A stretch of DNA of 10,691 nucleotides from Candidatus Cloacimonetes bacterium 4572_55 (GTDB lineage Bacteria; 4572-55), in the NCBI GenBank assembly GCA_002084765.1, contig NBMB01000078.1, positions 1-10,691 of the forward strand. The letters are read 5' to 3'. The notes beneath the pieces were generated by a model that was not told where the DNA came from, ran no database searches, and saw only the letters and a program-made list of their open reading frames with translations. The position numbers and the translations under genes are program-made. How positions within the stretch are numbered: position 1 is the stretch's first letter; the number at the start of each line of letters is the position of its first letter. This document shows positions 1 through 8,195 of this stretch, one piece after another.

Positions 1-20
1 CGCGCAAAAGCTCTGTTTTC

Positions 21-50
21 CTGAAGAAAATTTGGCAAAAAAGATATAAT
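21..50 (+). promoter_or_regulatory. Possible promoter of the tilS-hpt unit
   Basis: A perfect TATAAT lies at 45-50. The best -35 options 17-18 bases upstream (TGAAGA at 22-27 or CTGAAG at 21-26) match TTGACA at only three of six positions. Transcription would start near 57 and leave a leader of about 85 bases containing the ATCTGCG repeats before the tilS start. The call rests mainly on the -10 box and on the absence of a closer candidate. Confidence 0.3.
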
Positions 51-69
51 TCTTTAATTATCAATTCTT

Positions 70-97
70 AATCTGCGATAATCTGCGTAATCTGCGG
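70..97. repeat. Triple ATCTGCG short direct repeat
   Basis: ATCTGCG occurs three times in a row, starting at 71, 81 and 90, with 2-3 base A/T linkers. It lies in the presumed tilS leader and does not code. On the other strand it reads as CGCAGAT repeats. From memory, similar CGCAGATTA strings are dispersed in some environmental bacterial genomes. Whether this copy belongs to such a family cannot be tested from one window. Confidence 0.6.
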
Positions 98-142
98 ACC
101 GATTCTCGTGATGACGAATAATCCAGGCTATAAGGAATTTTT

Positions 143-1561
143 GTGCATATCTCTCCAATACGGAAACAGACGCTCGATACGATCCGTAAGCATAAGTTGA
201 TCTCTCCCCATGATTCGATTTTGGTCGCGCTTTCTGGCGGAGCTGATTCGGTCTGTTTAACGGTGCTACTCTATCGGCTTTGTCGAGAATCAAAGATGTT
301 CCAGGATGTGACGATCGCCCACTTGAACCACTGCTTGCGTGGCGAGGAATCTGATCGGGACGCGCAATTTGTCCGCCAGATGGGGGTCGATCTGGATATT
401 CCGGTCTATGTCGAGACCGTCGATGTCCGCGAGTTGGCAAAAGATAGAAAATTGTCGTTGGAAACTGCTGGGAGGGATGCGCGCTACAGCTTTTTCCGTC
501 GGATCGCCGGGGCTATCGGAGCCACCAAGATTGCTACCGGGCATACAGCGGACGACCAAGCGGAAACAATCTTGATGCGCATGTTACGCGGAGCCGGGTT
601 CCGAGGTCTGGGCGGAATTCCCTATCGACAGGGAGAGGTGATTCGCCCTCTGTTGGATGTAGAAAAAAGCCTAATTTTGTCCTATGTGCATGAGATAGGG
701 CATCCTTTTTGTCAGGATAGCTCCAACTTGCAGACCGACTGTACGCGGAACAAAATCCGTCGAGAATTGCTTCCCCTATTGGAAAAAGAATATTACTCCG
801 GTCTTTCCCGACGTTTGTGTCGAATGGGGACAATTTTTCGACAAATCGATTTTTTTTTGCAAGATCAGACGGAACAGCGCGCTATAAAAACATGCGATTT
901 GAGTCAAAAGGGTAAAATTAGACTTGATTTGTCTCATTTTTTTGATTATCCTGCACCTGTCCAGATTGGGCTGATTCGTTGGTGTGCGGAGAAATTGACA
1001 GGCGGCGCAAAAGATTGGACGTTTGATCATTATTTGGATTGTCTGGAGTTAATCACGCGCGGGGAAACCGGTCGGGAACGGCATTTTCCAGGCTCTGTGA
1101 GAGTTTCGCTATCTTATGATCAATTGATTTTTTTTCGATCCGTCCATGAGGTTGCGACGCTGAACCAAACGCTACCGATTCCCGGAGAGATTCATATACC
1201 GACAAGCGCGCTGCGGATTAGGGCGGAATTGATCTCGTTGGATGATCCCAAACTTGAAGCGTTTCCGATGGATCGATCCGGAGCGACGCGGTACATCTTA
1301 GCCGATTTTGACGAATTAAAGCCACGTTTGACTGTGCGTTATCGACAGCCTGGAGATCGGATTCGCCTGCTTGGTAACGGAACGAAAAAGGTAAAAGATG
1401 TTTTGATCGACGCCAAGACGCCTCGACATGAGCGGGATCGAATCCCGATTATTTTTTCTGGTCAAGATATTTTGTGGATTGTGGGGTATCGTCGCGGATC
1501 AATCGCTTTGGTGTCGGAAACAAACCGACAGTCTCGAATTGTTCTGATTCAAGCCATCTAA
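143..1561 (+). CDS. tilS: tRNA(Ile)-lysidine synthetase TilS
   Basis: The enzyme ligates lysine to C34 of the CAU-anticodon tRNA-Ile using ATP, switching both codon recognition (AUA) and charging from Met to Ile. It acts in the cytoplasm. The 472-residue protein has the PP-loop ATP pyrophosphatase signature SGGADS at residues 31-36, then the family block NHCLRGEESDRDAQFV at 62-77 and GHTADDQAETILMRMLRG at 133-150. The C-terminal TilS domain is recognisable near 399-437 (RYRQPGDRIRLL, then the basic KKVKDVLID stretch). Length is typical of full-length, multi-domain TilS. The start is GTG at 143, chosen because AAGGA at 132-136 lies six bases upstream and the N-terminus then has normal length before the P-loop. 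hpt follows 14 bases after the stop, so co-transcription is likely. The tilS-hpt-ftsH order is known from other bacteria and supports the call. Confidence 0.96.
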   Translation: MHISPIRKQTLDTIRKHKLISPHDSILVALSGGADSVCLTVLLYRLCRESKMFQDVTIAHLNHCLRGEESDRDAQFVRQMGVDLDIPVYVETVDVRELAKDRKLSLETAGRDARYSFFRRIAGAIGATKIATGHTADDQAETILMRMLRGAGFRGLGGIPYRQGEVIRPLLDVEKSLILSYVHEIGHPFCQDSSNLQTDCTRNKIRRELLPLLEKEYYSGLSRRLCRMGTIFRQIDFFLQDQTEQRAIKTCDLSQKGKIRLDLSHFFDYPAPVQIGLIRWCAEKLTGGAKDWTFDHYLDCLELITRGETGRERHFPGSVRVSLSYDQLIFFRSVHEVATLNQTLPIPGEIHIPTSALRIRAELISLDDPKLEAFPMDRSGATRYILADFDELKPRLTVRYRQPGDRIRLLGNGTKKVKDVLIDAKTPRHERDRIPIIFSGQDILWIVGYRRGSIALVSETNRQSRIVLIQAI

Positions 1562-1575
1562 GGGAGGAAATAATT

Positions 1576-2112
1576 ATGCCTGTCATTGAACTGAACCATG
1601 AAATTTCAATTACTGAAAAAGAGATTCAGGATTGTGTTCGGGATCTTGGTGCTCGGATTACGAAGGACTACGAGGGTCGTGATCTGGTGGTGATCGGTAT
1701 CTTAAAAGGAAGCGTTATTTTTCTTTCTGACTTGATTCGCGCGATCAATCTGCCTTTGAAAATTGACTTTATGTCCATCTCAAGCTACGGTAGCGAGATG
1801 AAAAGCTCTGGCGTGGTGCGTCTCCTCTATGACCTCAACGCCCCTATTGAGGGAAAAGACGTCCTGTTGGTGGAGGATATTATCGATACGGGACTCACCT
1901 TGAACTATTTGGTGGAGAACTTAGCCACCCGTCATCCAAAATCCATCAAGGTATGCGTACTTCTTGATAAAAAAGAAGCGCGCAAGCCGGATAACCAGAT
2001 TCAAGTCGAATATGTCGGTTTTGAAGTTCCCAACAAATTTCTCGTTGGTTACGGATTGGATTTTAATGAGAACTATCGAAATTTGCCTTACATTGCCGCG
2101 GTGACCGACTAA
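1576..2112 (+). CDS. hpt: Hypoxanthine phosphoribosyltransferase
   Basis: The enzyme salvages hypoxanthine (and usually guanine) to IMP/GMP with PRPP, in the cytoplasm. The 178-residue protein has the PRPP-binding loop VLLVEDIIDTGLT at residues 96-108, with the acidic pair ED before the loop. It also has the GILKG segment at 41-45, the flexible-loop SSYGSE at 69-74, and the C-terminal purine-site block VPNKFLVGYGLDFNENYRNLPYI at roughly 151-173. All are diagnostic of bacterial HPRT. The ATG at 1576 is preceded by a strong AGGGAGGAAA at 1561-1570, directly after the tilS stop. The reading frame is open back to 1474, but that part overlaps tilS and is not coding. The short gap to tilS suggests one transcript. 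No hairpin-plus-T-run terminator follows it, so read-through into ftsH is possible. Confidence 0.96.
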   Translation: MPVIELNHEISITEKEIQDCVRDLGARITKDYEGRDLVVIGILKGSVIFLSDLIRAINLPLKIDFMSISSYGSEMKSSGVVRLLYDLNAPIEGKDVLLVEDIIDTGLTLNYLVENLATRHPKSIKVCVLLDKKEARKPDNQIQVEYVGFEVPNKFLVGYGLDFNENYRNLPYIAAVTD

Positions 2113-2120
2113 CCGCGTAG

Positions 2121-2169
2121 TTTGGGTTTCCTCTCCATATAGTTCTATAATAGTTCCATATAGTATAAT
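2121..2169 (+). promoter_or_regulatory. Possible tandem promoters for ftsH
   Basis: Two perfect TATAAT hexamers (2146-2151, 2164-2169) sit 74 and 56 bases before the ftsH start. Neither has a convincing -35 box: TTTGGG at 2121-2126 is 19 bases from the first, and the second has only weak matches near 2141-2146. The AT-rich context makes chance TATAAT likely. Still, a separate ftsH promoter here would be sensible because ftsH is often controlled apart from the genes before it. Confidence 0.3.
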
Positions 2170-2172
2170 AGT
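2135..2172. repeat. Tandem repeat carrying two TATAAT boxes
   Basis: A 20-base unit beginning CCATATAGT and ending TATAATAGT (2135-2154) is repeated at 2156-2172 with three internal bases missing. Each copy holds a TATAAT (2146-2151 and 2164-2169). A third CATATAG, without a -10 box, occurs at 2206-2212 just before the ftsH ribosome binding site. The whole hpt-ftsH gap of 112 bases is strongly AT-rich. Confidence 0.7.
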
Positions 2173-2224
2173 ATATCATAAATATAACATACCATAATAA
2201 AACATCATATAGGAAACTAAATCT

Positions 2225-4219
2225 GTGAAAGATGGAAAAATGAACACGTTTCAGCGGGACGATAACAATCGAAATCGAAAATCTGCCTCGTCAAACAAAT
2301 CCTCTCCGAAAAAATCGGGAGATGATAAAAAAAAGCCAAAAGGATGGCAAATTTTTCGCCAGGCGACCTTTTGGCTGCTGATTTTCATCGTCGCGATCGT
2401 TTTGTCCCAAATGGTAAACGCTCGTAAAGAGAGCTGGGTCGAGCTAAGTTATTCTGAGTTTTTGGAGCAATTGGAACTGGATAACATCAAAGAGGTCATT
2501 TTCATCGAAAATAAGCTGGAAGGCGAGTTTCGGTCGTCCCTTCCTTCGGAAGATCCAACGGAGAATTCAGATATCTCTGATTCTGGACCCGATGTGATTC
2601 ACTTCAAAACCAGCATACCTCTGAGAAATCCAGAAGAATTGGTGGGTCTTCTCCATGAGAAAGAGGTGCAGATCCATGCGAAATTGGATTCTTGGAAATG
2701 GACAGGCTTGATCATGACCACGCTCCCCTGGGTCATTTTTATCGGGTTGTGGATATTTTTGATGCGCCAGATTCAGGGGGGAAACAAAGCCTTTTCTTTT
2801 GGGAAAAGTAAGGCTCGGCTTTTTTCCAGCGATCATCCAAAGGTCACTTTTCAGGACGTGGCTGGTGCCAAAGAGGCAAAAGATGAATTGGTTGAGATTA
2901 TTGAATTTTTGAAGGAGCCGGAAAAATTCACCCGATTGGGAGGGAAAATTCCAAAGGGCGCGCTGTTGTTGGGTCCTCCCGGCACAGGCAAGACATTATT
3001 GGCAAAGGCGGTCGCGGGCGAGGCAAACGTTCCATTTTTCAGCATGAGCGGTTCCGACTTTGTGGAGCTTTTTGTCGGTGTGGGCGCATCTCGTGTGCGA
3101 GACCTATTTGAGCAAGGAAAAAAAAGCGCGCCTTGCATCATTTTTATAGATGAAATCGATGCGGTGGGACGGCATCGCGGCGCAGGATTGGGCGGTGGAC
3201 ATGATGAGCGCGAGCAGACGCTCAATCAGTTATTAGTTGAGATGGACGGATTTGATACCAATGAGGGCGTAATCCTCATCGCGGCGACCAATCGTCCCGA
3301 TGTTTTAGACCCGGCATTGCTCCGCCCCGGAAGATTCGATCGTCAAATCGTAGTGGATCGGCCGGATATATCGGGCAGAGAGGGTATTTTGAGAGTGCAT
3401 TCCCAAAATATTCCCCTTGATGAAGACGTAGACCTCAATGTGATTGCCAAAGTCACGCCGGGATTTTCCGGAGCTGACCTGGCCAATCTGGTCAACGAAG
3501 CCGCGCTCTTGGCAGCGCGTAATAATCAGAAAAAGGTGATGTTGCATGATTTTGAGGAGGCAAAAGATAAAGTTTTGATGGGCGTGGAGCGGCGTAGCTT
3601 GATCATCACCGAGGAGGAGAAAAAAACGACCGCTTACCATGAAGCCGGGCATGTGTTGGTAGCCAAACTGGTGCCAAACGGGGATCCAGTGCATAAAGTA
3701 ACAATTATTCCCAGAGGTCGCGCCCTGGGGGTCACCTCTTTTATGCCGATAGACGATAGGCACAATTATTCTAAAGCTTATCTCGAAGATTCGCTCGCCT
3801 CGCTTATGGGAGGACGAGCCGCGGAAGAAGAGATGCTGAGCCAACTGACTATCGGCGCAAGCAGCGATATCCAACGAGCAAGCGATATTGCCCATAAAAT
3901 GGTGTGCGAGTGGGGCATGAGCAAAAAGATTGGTCCGTTAAATTTTGGGGGCAAGGAGCAACAGATATTTCTCGGTCGGGACTTCAATCAGAATCGAAAT
4001 TTTAGCGAGAAAACGGCTCAAGACATTGACGCGGAAATGCGGATGATTGTTGAGATGGCTTATAAGCGGGCAAAGGGACTGCTACAGGGAAATCGATCAA
4101 AGCTGACCGATCTGGCGGAAGCGTTGCTGGAAAAAGAAATTTTGGATAATAATGAAATCAATGAAATTCTTGGGGAGGACTTTTTCGCCCAAACGCAGGG
4201 AAATCATGTCGAACCGTAA
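2225..4219 (+). CDS. ftsH: ATP-dependent zinc metalloprotease FtsH
   Basis: FtsH is a hexameric inner-membrane AAA+ protease that extracts and degrades misfolded membrane proteins and short-lived regulators. In 664 residues the order is: a basic, polar cytoplasmic tail (1-46), TM1 (about 47-64), a periplasmic domain, TM2 (about 160-180), the AAA+ domain and the M41 protease. Walker A is GPPGTGKT at 250-257, the pore motif FVGVG starts at 283, Walker B is IIFIDEID at 305-312, and arginine fingers are expected at R370 and R373 (PGRFDR). The zinc site is HEAGH at 472-476 with the third ligand probably D548 in GASSD. All key residues are present. The GTG at 2225 has AGGA ten bases upstream (2211-2214). 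An in-frame ATG at 2240 lacks a well-spaced site, so a start five residues later cannot be excluded. TM1 starts later than in E. coli FtsH because of the charged tail. A strong terminator follows. Confidence 0.97.
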   Translation: MKDGKMNTFQRDDNNRNRKSASSNKSSPKKSGDDKKKPKGWQIFRQATFWLLIFIVAIVLSQMVNARKESWVELSYSEFLEQLELDNIKEVIFIENKLEGEFRSSLPSEDPTENSDISDSGPDVIHFKTSIPLRNPEELVGLLHEKEVQIHAKLDSWKWTGLIMTTLPWVIFIGLWIFLMRQIQGGNKAFSFGKSKARLFSSDHPKVTFQDVAGAKEAKDELVEIIEFLKEPEKFTRLGGKIPKGALLLGPPGTGKTLLAKAVAGEANVPFFSMSGSDFVELFVGVGASRVRDLFEQGKKSAPCIIFIDEIDAVGRHRGAGLGGGHDEREQTLNQLLVEMDGFDTNEGVILIAATNRPDVLDPALLRPGRFDRQIVVDRPDISGREGILRVHSQNIPLDEDVDLNVIAKVTPGFSGADLANLVNEAALLAARNNQKKVMLHDFEEAKDKVLMGVERRSLIITEEEKKTTAYHEAGHVLVAKLVPNGDPVHKVTIIPRGRALGVTSFMPIDDRHNYSKAYLEDSLASLMGGRAAEEEMLSQLTIGASSDIQRASDIAHKMVCEWGMSKKIGPLNFGGKEQQIFLGRDFNQNRNFSEKTAQDIDAEMRMIVEMAYKRAKGLLQGNRSKLTDLAEALLEKEILDNNEINEILGEDFFAQTQGNHVEP

Positions 4220-4254
4220 CGCCGCCTTTTCCTAAAAGCGTATGACTATCCGAT

Positions 4255-4294
4255 AATCTCGATTTTACCGGGAAGGTGAAGTCGAGATTTTTTT
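4255..4294 (+). terminator. Intrinsic terminator of ftsH
   Basis: AATCTCGATTTTACC (4255-4269) pairs over 15 positions, two of them G-T wobbles, with GGTGAAGTCGAGATT (4275-4289) around a five-base GGGAA loop. The right arm runs into seven consecutive T (4288-4294). This is a textbook rho-independent terminator, 35 bases after the ftsH stop, and it separates ftsH from the following membrane-protein genes. Confidence 0.93.
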
Positions 4295-4319
4295 CGTATC
4301 GATTAATGGAGGCAAAATT

Positions 4320-4919
4320 ATGCTGAAGATCAGCAAAAAAACGAGTATGACCATTCTGGTGATCATTATTCTCTATCTATCATGGCAGTTCATGCCAAAC
4401 GCCTTGCCATTCAAAAAATTGAAAATTGGCGACTATACCCAGATACTGACAACGCTTCTTTTCATATCTTTGTTATTGGAGCGTGCGTTGGAGATATTTA
4501 TCACGACGTGGCGGACTCCAGACGCGCGTATCAAAAAGCATGAGATCAAGCAAGTGCAGGAGAGGGTGGCGATCGGGATGAAGTTGGGCGGAGAGCCGGA
4601 AACAAAAGCGTTTAAGCAGAAATTAACCGGATTGAAGCACTCTGAACTGGAATATAAATCCGGCACACAGCGGCTTGCGCTTTGGTCCGCTTTGATTATG
4701 GGACTGTTGGTCAGCGCAGCGGGCGTGCGGACGCTGGAAGGTTTGCTGGACTCAGGCGGAGTAGAGTGTCTGTCGCAATTACAAAAAGCCTTGCTCCAAT
4801 TTTGCGACGTGCTTTTGACCGGCGGCTTGATCGCTGGGGGCAGCGACGGCATCCACAAATTGATGAGCGTGTTGTTCACTTTTATGGAGACAAGTTCCAA
4901 ACGGATAAAAAATGGCTGA
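4320..4919 (+). CDS. Small membrane protein of unknown function
   Basis: I do not recognise the family. The 199-residue product has four hydrophobic stretches: about 10-26, 38-60, 119-139 and 157-175. A charged region at about 64-115 separates the second and third; it is rich in K, E and Q and probably partly helical (IKKHEIKQVQERVAIGMKLG). The C-terminus has a glycine-rich turn, GGLIAGGSDGIHKL, after the last hydrophobic stretch, and ends in a short basic tail. There is no signal-peptide cleavage site or lipobox. The ATG at 4320 is preceded by TGGAGG at 4307-4312. The gene lies directly behind the ftsH terminator, leaving little room for its own promoter; a GATAAT at 4252-4257 overlapping the terminator is one candidate. 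Its stop is 39 bases before the RND gene, so it is probably co-transcribed with that gene and may be functionally linked. That link is inferred from position only. Confidence 0.8.
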   Translation: MLKISKKTSMTILVIIILYLSWQFMPNALPFKKLKIGDYTQILTTLLFISLLLERALEIFITTWRTPDARIKKHEIKQVQERVAIGMKLGGEPETKAFKQKLTGLKHSELEYKSGTQRLALWSALIMGLLVSAAGVRTLEGLLDSGGVECLSQLQKALLQFCDVLLTGGLIAGGSDGIHKLMSVLFTFMETSSKRIKNG

Positions 4920-4958
4920 TGTCTTCATCGATACAAATTTTGATCTAAAGGAGATTTT

Positions 4959-7900
4959 ATGAAAACCGTGCTGACATGGTTTGCCAAAAATAGCGTCACA
5001 GCCAACTTGTTGATGGGTTTTATTTTGATCAGCGGTTTTATGACCATATTCACCATCAAACAGGAGGTTTTTCCGGAAATTTCAGCGGATCGTGTGGTGA
5101 TCACCGTGATGTATCTTGGCGCGGCTCCAGAGGAGGTAGAGGAGGGAGTTTGCATCCGAATCGAGGAGGAAATCCAGAGCTTAGACGGGATCAAGAAAAT
5201 CACCTCTGTGGCAATGGAGGGCGTGGGATCGGTGACGGTGGAAGCTGTGCCGAATAGCGATCTTCGCAGATTGTTGGACGACATTAAAACGCGTGTTGAC
5301 GGGATCGACACCTTTCCGGAAGAGACAGAAAAACCGGTTGTCAGCGAAGTGCTGAACCGGAAGCAGGTGGTCACTATTGCCGTGTCCGGCGATGTGGGCG
5401 AGCGGGTATTGAAAAGTATGGGAGAACAGGTAAGAGACGACCTTCTGCAGTTACCGGAAATTACGCAGATCGATCTGGTCGCGTCTCGACCTTATGAAAT
5501 ATCTATCGAGGTGTCGGAAAAGGCACTGCGTCGCTATGGTATGACCTTTGACGAAGTCGCGCGAGCGGTCAGGCTCTCTTCTCTGGATTTACCGGGTGGA
5601 TCGATCAAATCCGACGAGGGCGAAATGCTTCTGCGCGCAAAAGGTCAAGCGTATAATAGACATGAATTCGAAAATGTGACTCTTCGCGCCGGACAAGACG
5701 GCAGTCGGGTCGCTTTGGGCGATGTGGCGCAGGTGATCGACGGCTTTTCCGAGACAGATCAATCCTCTCGGTTCGACAGAAAGCCAACTGTGATGATTAA
5801 GGTATTCAGCGTCGGGGACGAGGGTGCCATAGAAGTGGCAGACGCCGCGAAATCGTATGTAGATCGCATGCAAAACCAGATCCCGGAAGGTCTGAATATG
5901 ACTGTCTGGGGGGACGAATCCCGCATCTTACGAGACCGTCTGGACTTACTTCTACGCAACGCGCGATCCGGTTTGGCGTTGGTATTCATCACCTTAGCGT
6001 TATTCCTTAGATTTCGTCTCGCGTTTTGGGTAGCACTCGGCATTCCAATTTCATTTTGCGGCGCGCTCTGGATCATGCCTTTCTTTGACGCGTCTATTAA
6101 TATGATCACCCTTTTCGCTTTTATTGTGGTCATCGGAATTGTGGTAGACGATGCAATTGTGGTCGGGGAAAATATTTACTCCCATATCGAGCGAGGAAAA
6201 ACGCGCTTGCAAGCCGCAATCGACGGAGTGCAGGAGGTGGCGAAGCCGGTCATTTTTGCTGTATTGACCTCGATAGCGGCATTTTATCCCCTGCTGAATG
6301 TGGATGGAAATATGGGCAAAGTTTTTCGCTACATTCCAATAATTGTCATTGGCACGCTGGCCTTTTCGCTCGTTGAGTCCTTGTTGATTTTGCCTGCGCA
6401 CTTATCCCACATGAAAATCGACGACAAAAATTCAGAAAAAGGCAGATGGCGGCGTTTCCAGGCGTGGTTTGACGACGGGTTGAAGAACTTTATTGAAAGA
6501 ATCTACCGCCCATGGCTGGATCGATGTCTAAGGATGCGTTATATCATATTGGCCCTCTCAGTGACTTTACTTATGGTGACAATCGGCTTAGCACTCGGGG
6601 GATGGCTCAAGTTTACATTTTTTCCGAAAGTGGAGGCGGATAATATCGTCGCGGATCTGACCATGCCCCAGGGATCGCCGGTCCAACTCACCAGGTCCGT
6701 GATTGATCGCTTGGAAAGCGCGGCTTTGCAGTTAGACGAGGAATTTCGGGAAAGAAACGACGGCAAACCGATCATCCGTCACATGCTGACTTCTATCGGA
6801 GAACAGCCCTCAAAAAATCAGGGACACGGTCCTGCAGCAAGTTCGGGAGGCTCTGTCGGCGCGCATCTCGGGGAAATCGATATTGAGCTATTCCCGGGCG
6901 AGCAGAGGAAAGTGGGCAGTGTGGAAGTTTCCCAACGCTGGAGGGAGTTGGTCGGAGCTATTCCAGACGTAGAGGAGCTGATTTTTACCAGCAGCCTTTT
7001 CTCCGCGGGCGACGCGATCAATGTGCAATTTGCCAGCAAAAATTATGAATCTCTACAAGTTGTGACCGACAGATTAAAGAAGAATTTGGCGGATTACCCC
7101 GGTGTATTTGATATCAGCGATTCCTTTAAAGCCGGGAAGAAAGAGATCAAATTGGGGATTACCCCTGTCGGCGAGTCGCTCGGACTCACACTTTCCGATT
7201 TGGCAAGACAAGTGCGCCAGGCGTTCTACGGCGAAGAAGCGCAGCGTATCCAGCGGAAACGGGACGATGTGAGAGTCATGATCCGCTACCCCGCGGACGA
7301 ACGACGCTCTATCCATAATCTGGAGAACATGCGCATCCGGTTGCCAGATGGGACAGAAGTTCCCTTCTCAATCGCGGCTACCGCTGAAACCGGGCGGGGA
7401 TACGCGTCGATAAATCGCACAGATCGACAGAGGACTATCAACGTGATCGCGGATCTGGACGAGACTGTCGCCAACGCCAACGAGATTATGAGCGATCTGA
7501 AAAAGCGAGTCCTGCCCAAACTTTTGGCTGACTATCCGAGCGTAAGCTATTCTCTCGAAGGGGAACAGCGAGAACAAAAAGATTCGATGAGGAGTCTGGT
7601 GCGCGGATTTCTGTTTGCTATCTTATTGATCTATATATTGTTGGCTATTCCTTTCAAGTCCTATATCCAACCTCTCATCGTGATGTCGGCAATACCATTC
7701 GGTCTGGTGGGAGCGATCTGGGGACACGTGGTGATGGGAGTGGAGCTGAGTATTCTTTCCATGATGGGCATTGTGGCACTGACCGGAGTCGTGGTCAACG
7801 ACAGCCTGGTTCTGGTCGATTACATCAACCGTTATGTCGCGTCTGGGCATACTATTATTGAGGCGATCAAAGAGGCGGGCGCGGCTCGATTTCGTCCCAT

Positions 7901-8093
7901 TTTGCTGACGTCGGTCACGACTTTTGCAGGATTGACCCCTCTCTTGCTGGAAAGGAGTCTGCAAGCGCAATTTATGATCCCCATGGCAATTTCTCTGGCT
8001 TACGGGGTGATTTTTGCCACGGTTATCACCTTGATCCTCGTGCCAGTCGGCTATCAAATCCTTGAGGATATGAAGAAACTATGGATTATTTAA
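4959..8093 (+). CDS. RND-family efflux transporter permease
   Basis: This is a proton-driven inner-membrane pump subunit of the AcrB/HAE1 type, forming trimers that export hydrophobic compounds or lipids. The 1044 residues show the usual duplicated layout: TM1 (about 12-31), a large periplasmic loop, TM2-6 (about 336-480), TM7 (about 527-547), a second periplasmic loop, then TM8-12 (about 881-1030). TM4 contains the proton-relay pair D397-D398 in GIVVDDAIVV. In TM10 the position of AcrB K940 appears to be N947 in GVVVNDSLVLVDY, so the classical lysine is absent, as in some other branches of the superfamily. A flexible glycine/serine-rich stretch lies in the second loop near 619-637. The ATG at 4959 has AAAGGAG at 4947-4953. 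No adaptor or outer-membrane channel gene is next to it, so it either borrows partners or works without them. Substrate is unknown. Confidence 0.93.
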   Translation: MKTVLTWFAKNSVTANLLMGFILISGFMTIFTIKQEVFPEISADRVVITVMYLGAAPEEVEEGVCIRIEEEIQSLDGIKKITSVAMEGVGSVTVEAVPNSDLRRLLDDIKTRVDGIDTFPEETEKPVVSEVLNRKQVVTIAVSGDVGERVLKSMGEQVRDDLLQLPEITQIDLVASRPYEISIEVSEKALRRYGMTFDEVARAVRLSSLDLPGGSIKSDEGEMLLRAKGQAYNRHEFENVTLRAGQDGSRVALGDVAQVIDGFSETDQSSRFDRKPTVMIKVFSVGDEGAIEVADAAKSYVDRMQNQIPEGLNMTVWGDESRILRDRLDLLLRNARSGLALVFITLALFLRFRLAFWVALGIPISFCGALWIMPFFDASINMITLFAFIVVIGIVVDDAIVVGENIYSHIERGKTRLQAAIDGVQEVAKPVIFAVLTSIAAFYPLLNVDGNMGKVFRYIPIIVIGTLAFSLVESLLILPAHLSHMKIDDKNSEKGRWRRFQAWFDDGLKNFIERIYRPWLDRCLRMRYIILALSVTLLMVTIGLALGGWLKFTFFPKVEADNIVADLTMPQGSPVQLTRSVIDRLESAALQLDEEFRERNDGKPIIRHMLTSIGEQPSKNQGHGPAASSGGSVGAHLGEIDIELFPGEQRKVGSVEVSQRWRELVGAIPDVEELIFTSSLFSAGDAINVQFASKNYESLQVVTDRLKKNLADYPGVFDISDSFKAGKKEIKLGITPVGESLGLTLSDLARQVRQAFYGEEAQRIQRKRDDVRVMIRYPADERRSIHNLENMRIRLPDGTEVPFSIAATAETGRGYASINRTDRQRTINVIADLDETVANANEIMSDLKKRVLPKLLADYPSVSYSLEGEQREQKDSMRSLVRGFLFAILLIYILLAIPFKSYIQPLIVMSAIPFGLVGAIWGHVVMGVELSILSMMGIVALTGVVVNDSLVLVDYINRYVASGHTIIEAIKEAGAARFRPILLTSVTTFAGLTPLLLERSLQAQFMIPMAISLAYGVIFATVITLILVPVGYQILEDMKKLWII

Positions 8094-8195
8094 TATGAAA
8101 TGACGGAAATTTTTCTTTGCTTTTGGGTCTTATATATTATTTTTCTGTGCGTATAAATTTATTTTTTTTGGGCTTTAGTCAAAAGGAGTTTTAGG

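Noticed and set aside
1-24. C-terminal tail of an upstream gene ending TGA at 22-24
   Set aside because: Only seven codons are visible and nothing supports coding.
1474-1575. N-terminal extension of hpt into tilS
   Set aside because: The frame is open, but HPRT family length and the strong AGGGAGGAAA before ATG 1576 place the start there.
3305-3895. Long minus-strand frame inside ftsH, and similar antisense frames in the RND and lipoprotein genes
   Set aside because: They are antisense to clearly conserved proteins and show no recognisable motifs.
4682-4948. 88-codon frame overlapping the small membrane protein gene
   Set aside because: It lies almost wholly inside the 4320-4919 gene in another frame, with arginine-rich composition typical of a shadow frame and no own ribosome binding site.
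8094-8195. Terminator or promoter between the RND and lipoprotein genes
   Set aside because: The stretch is T-rich, but no stable stem precedes a T-run, and no -35/-10 pair has acceptable spacing and match.
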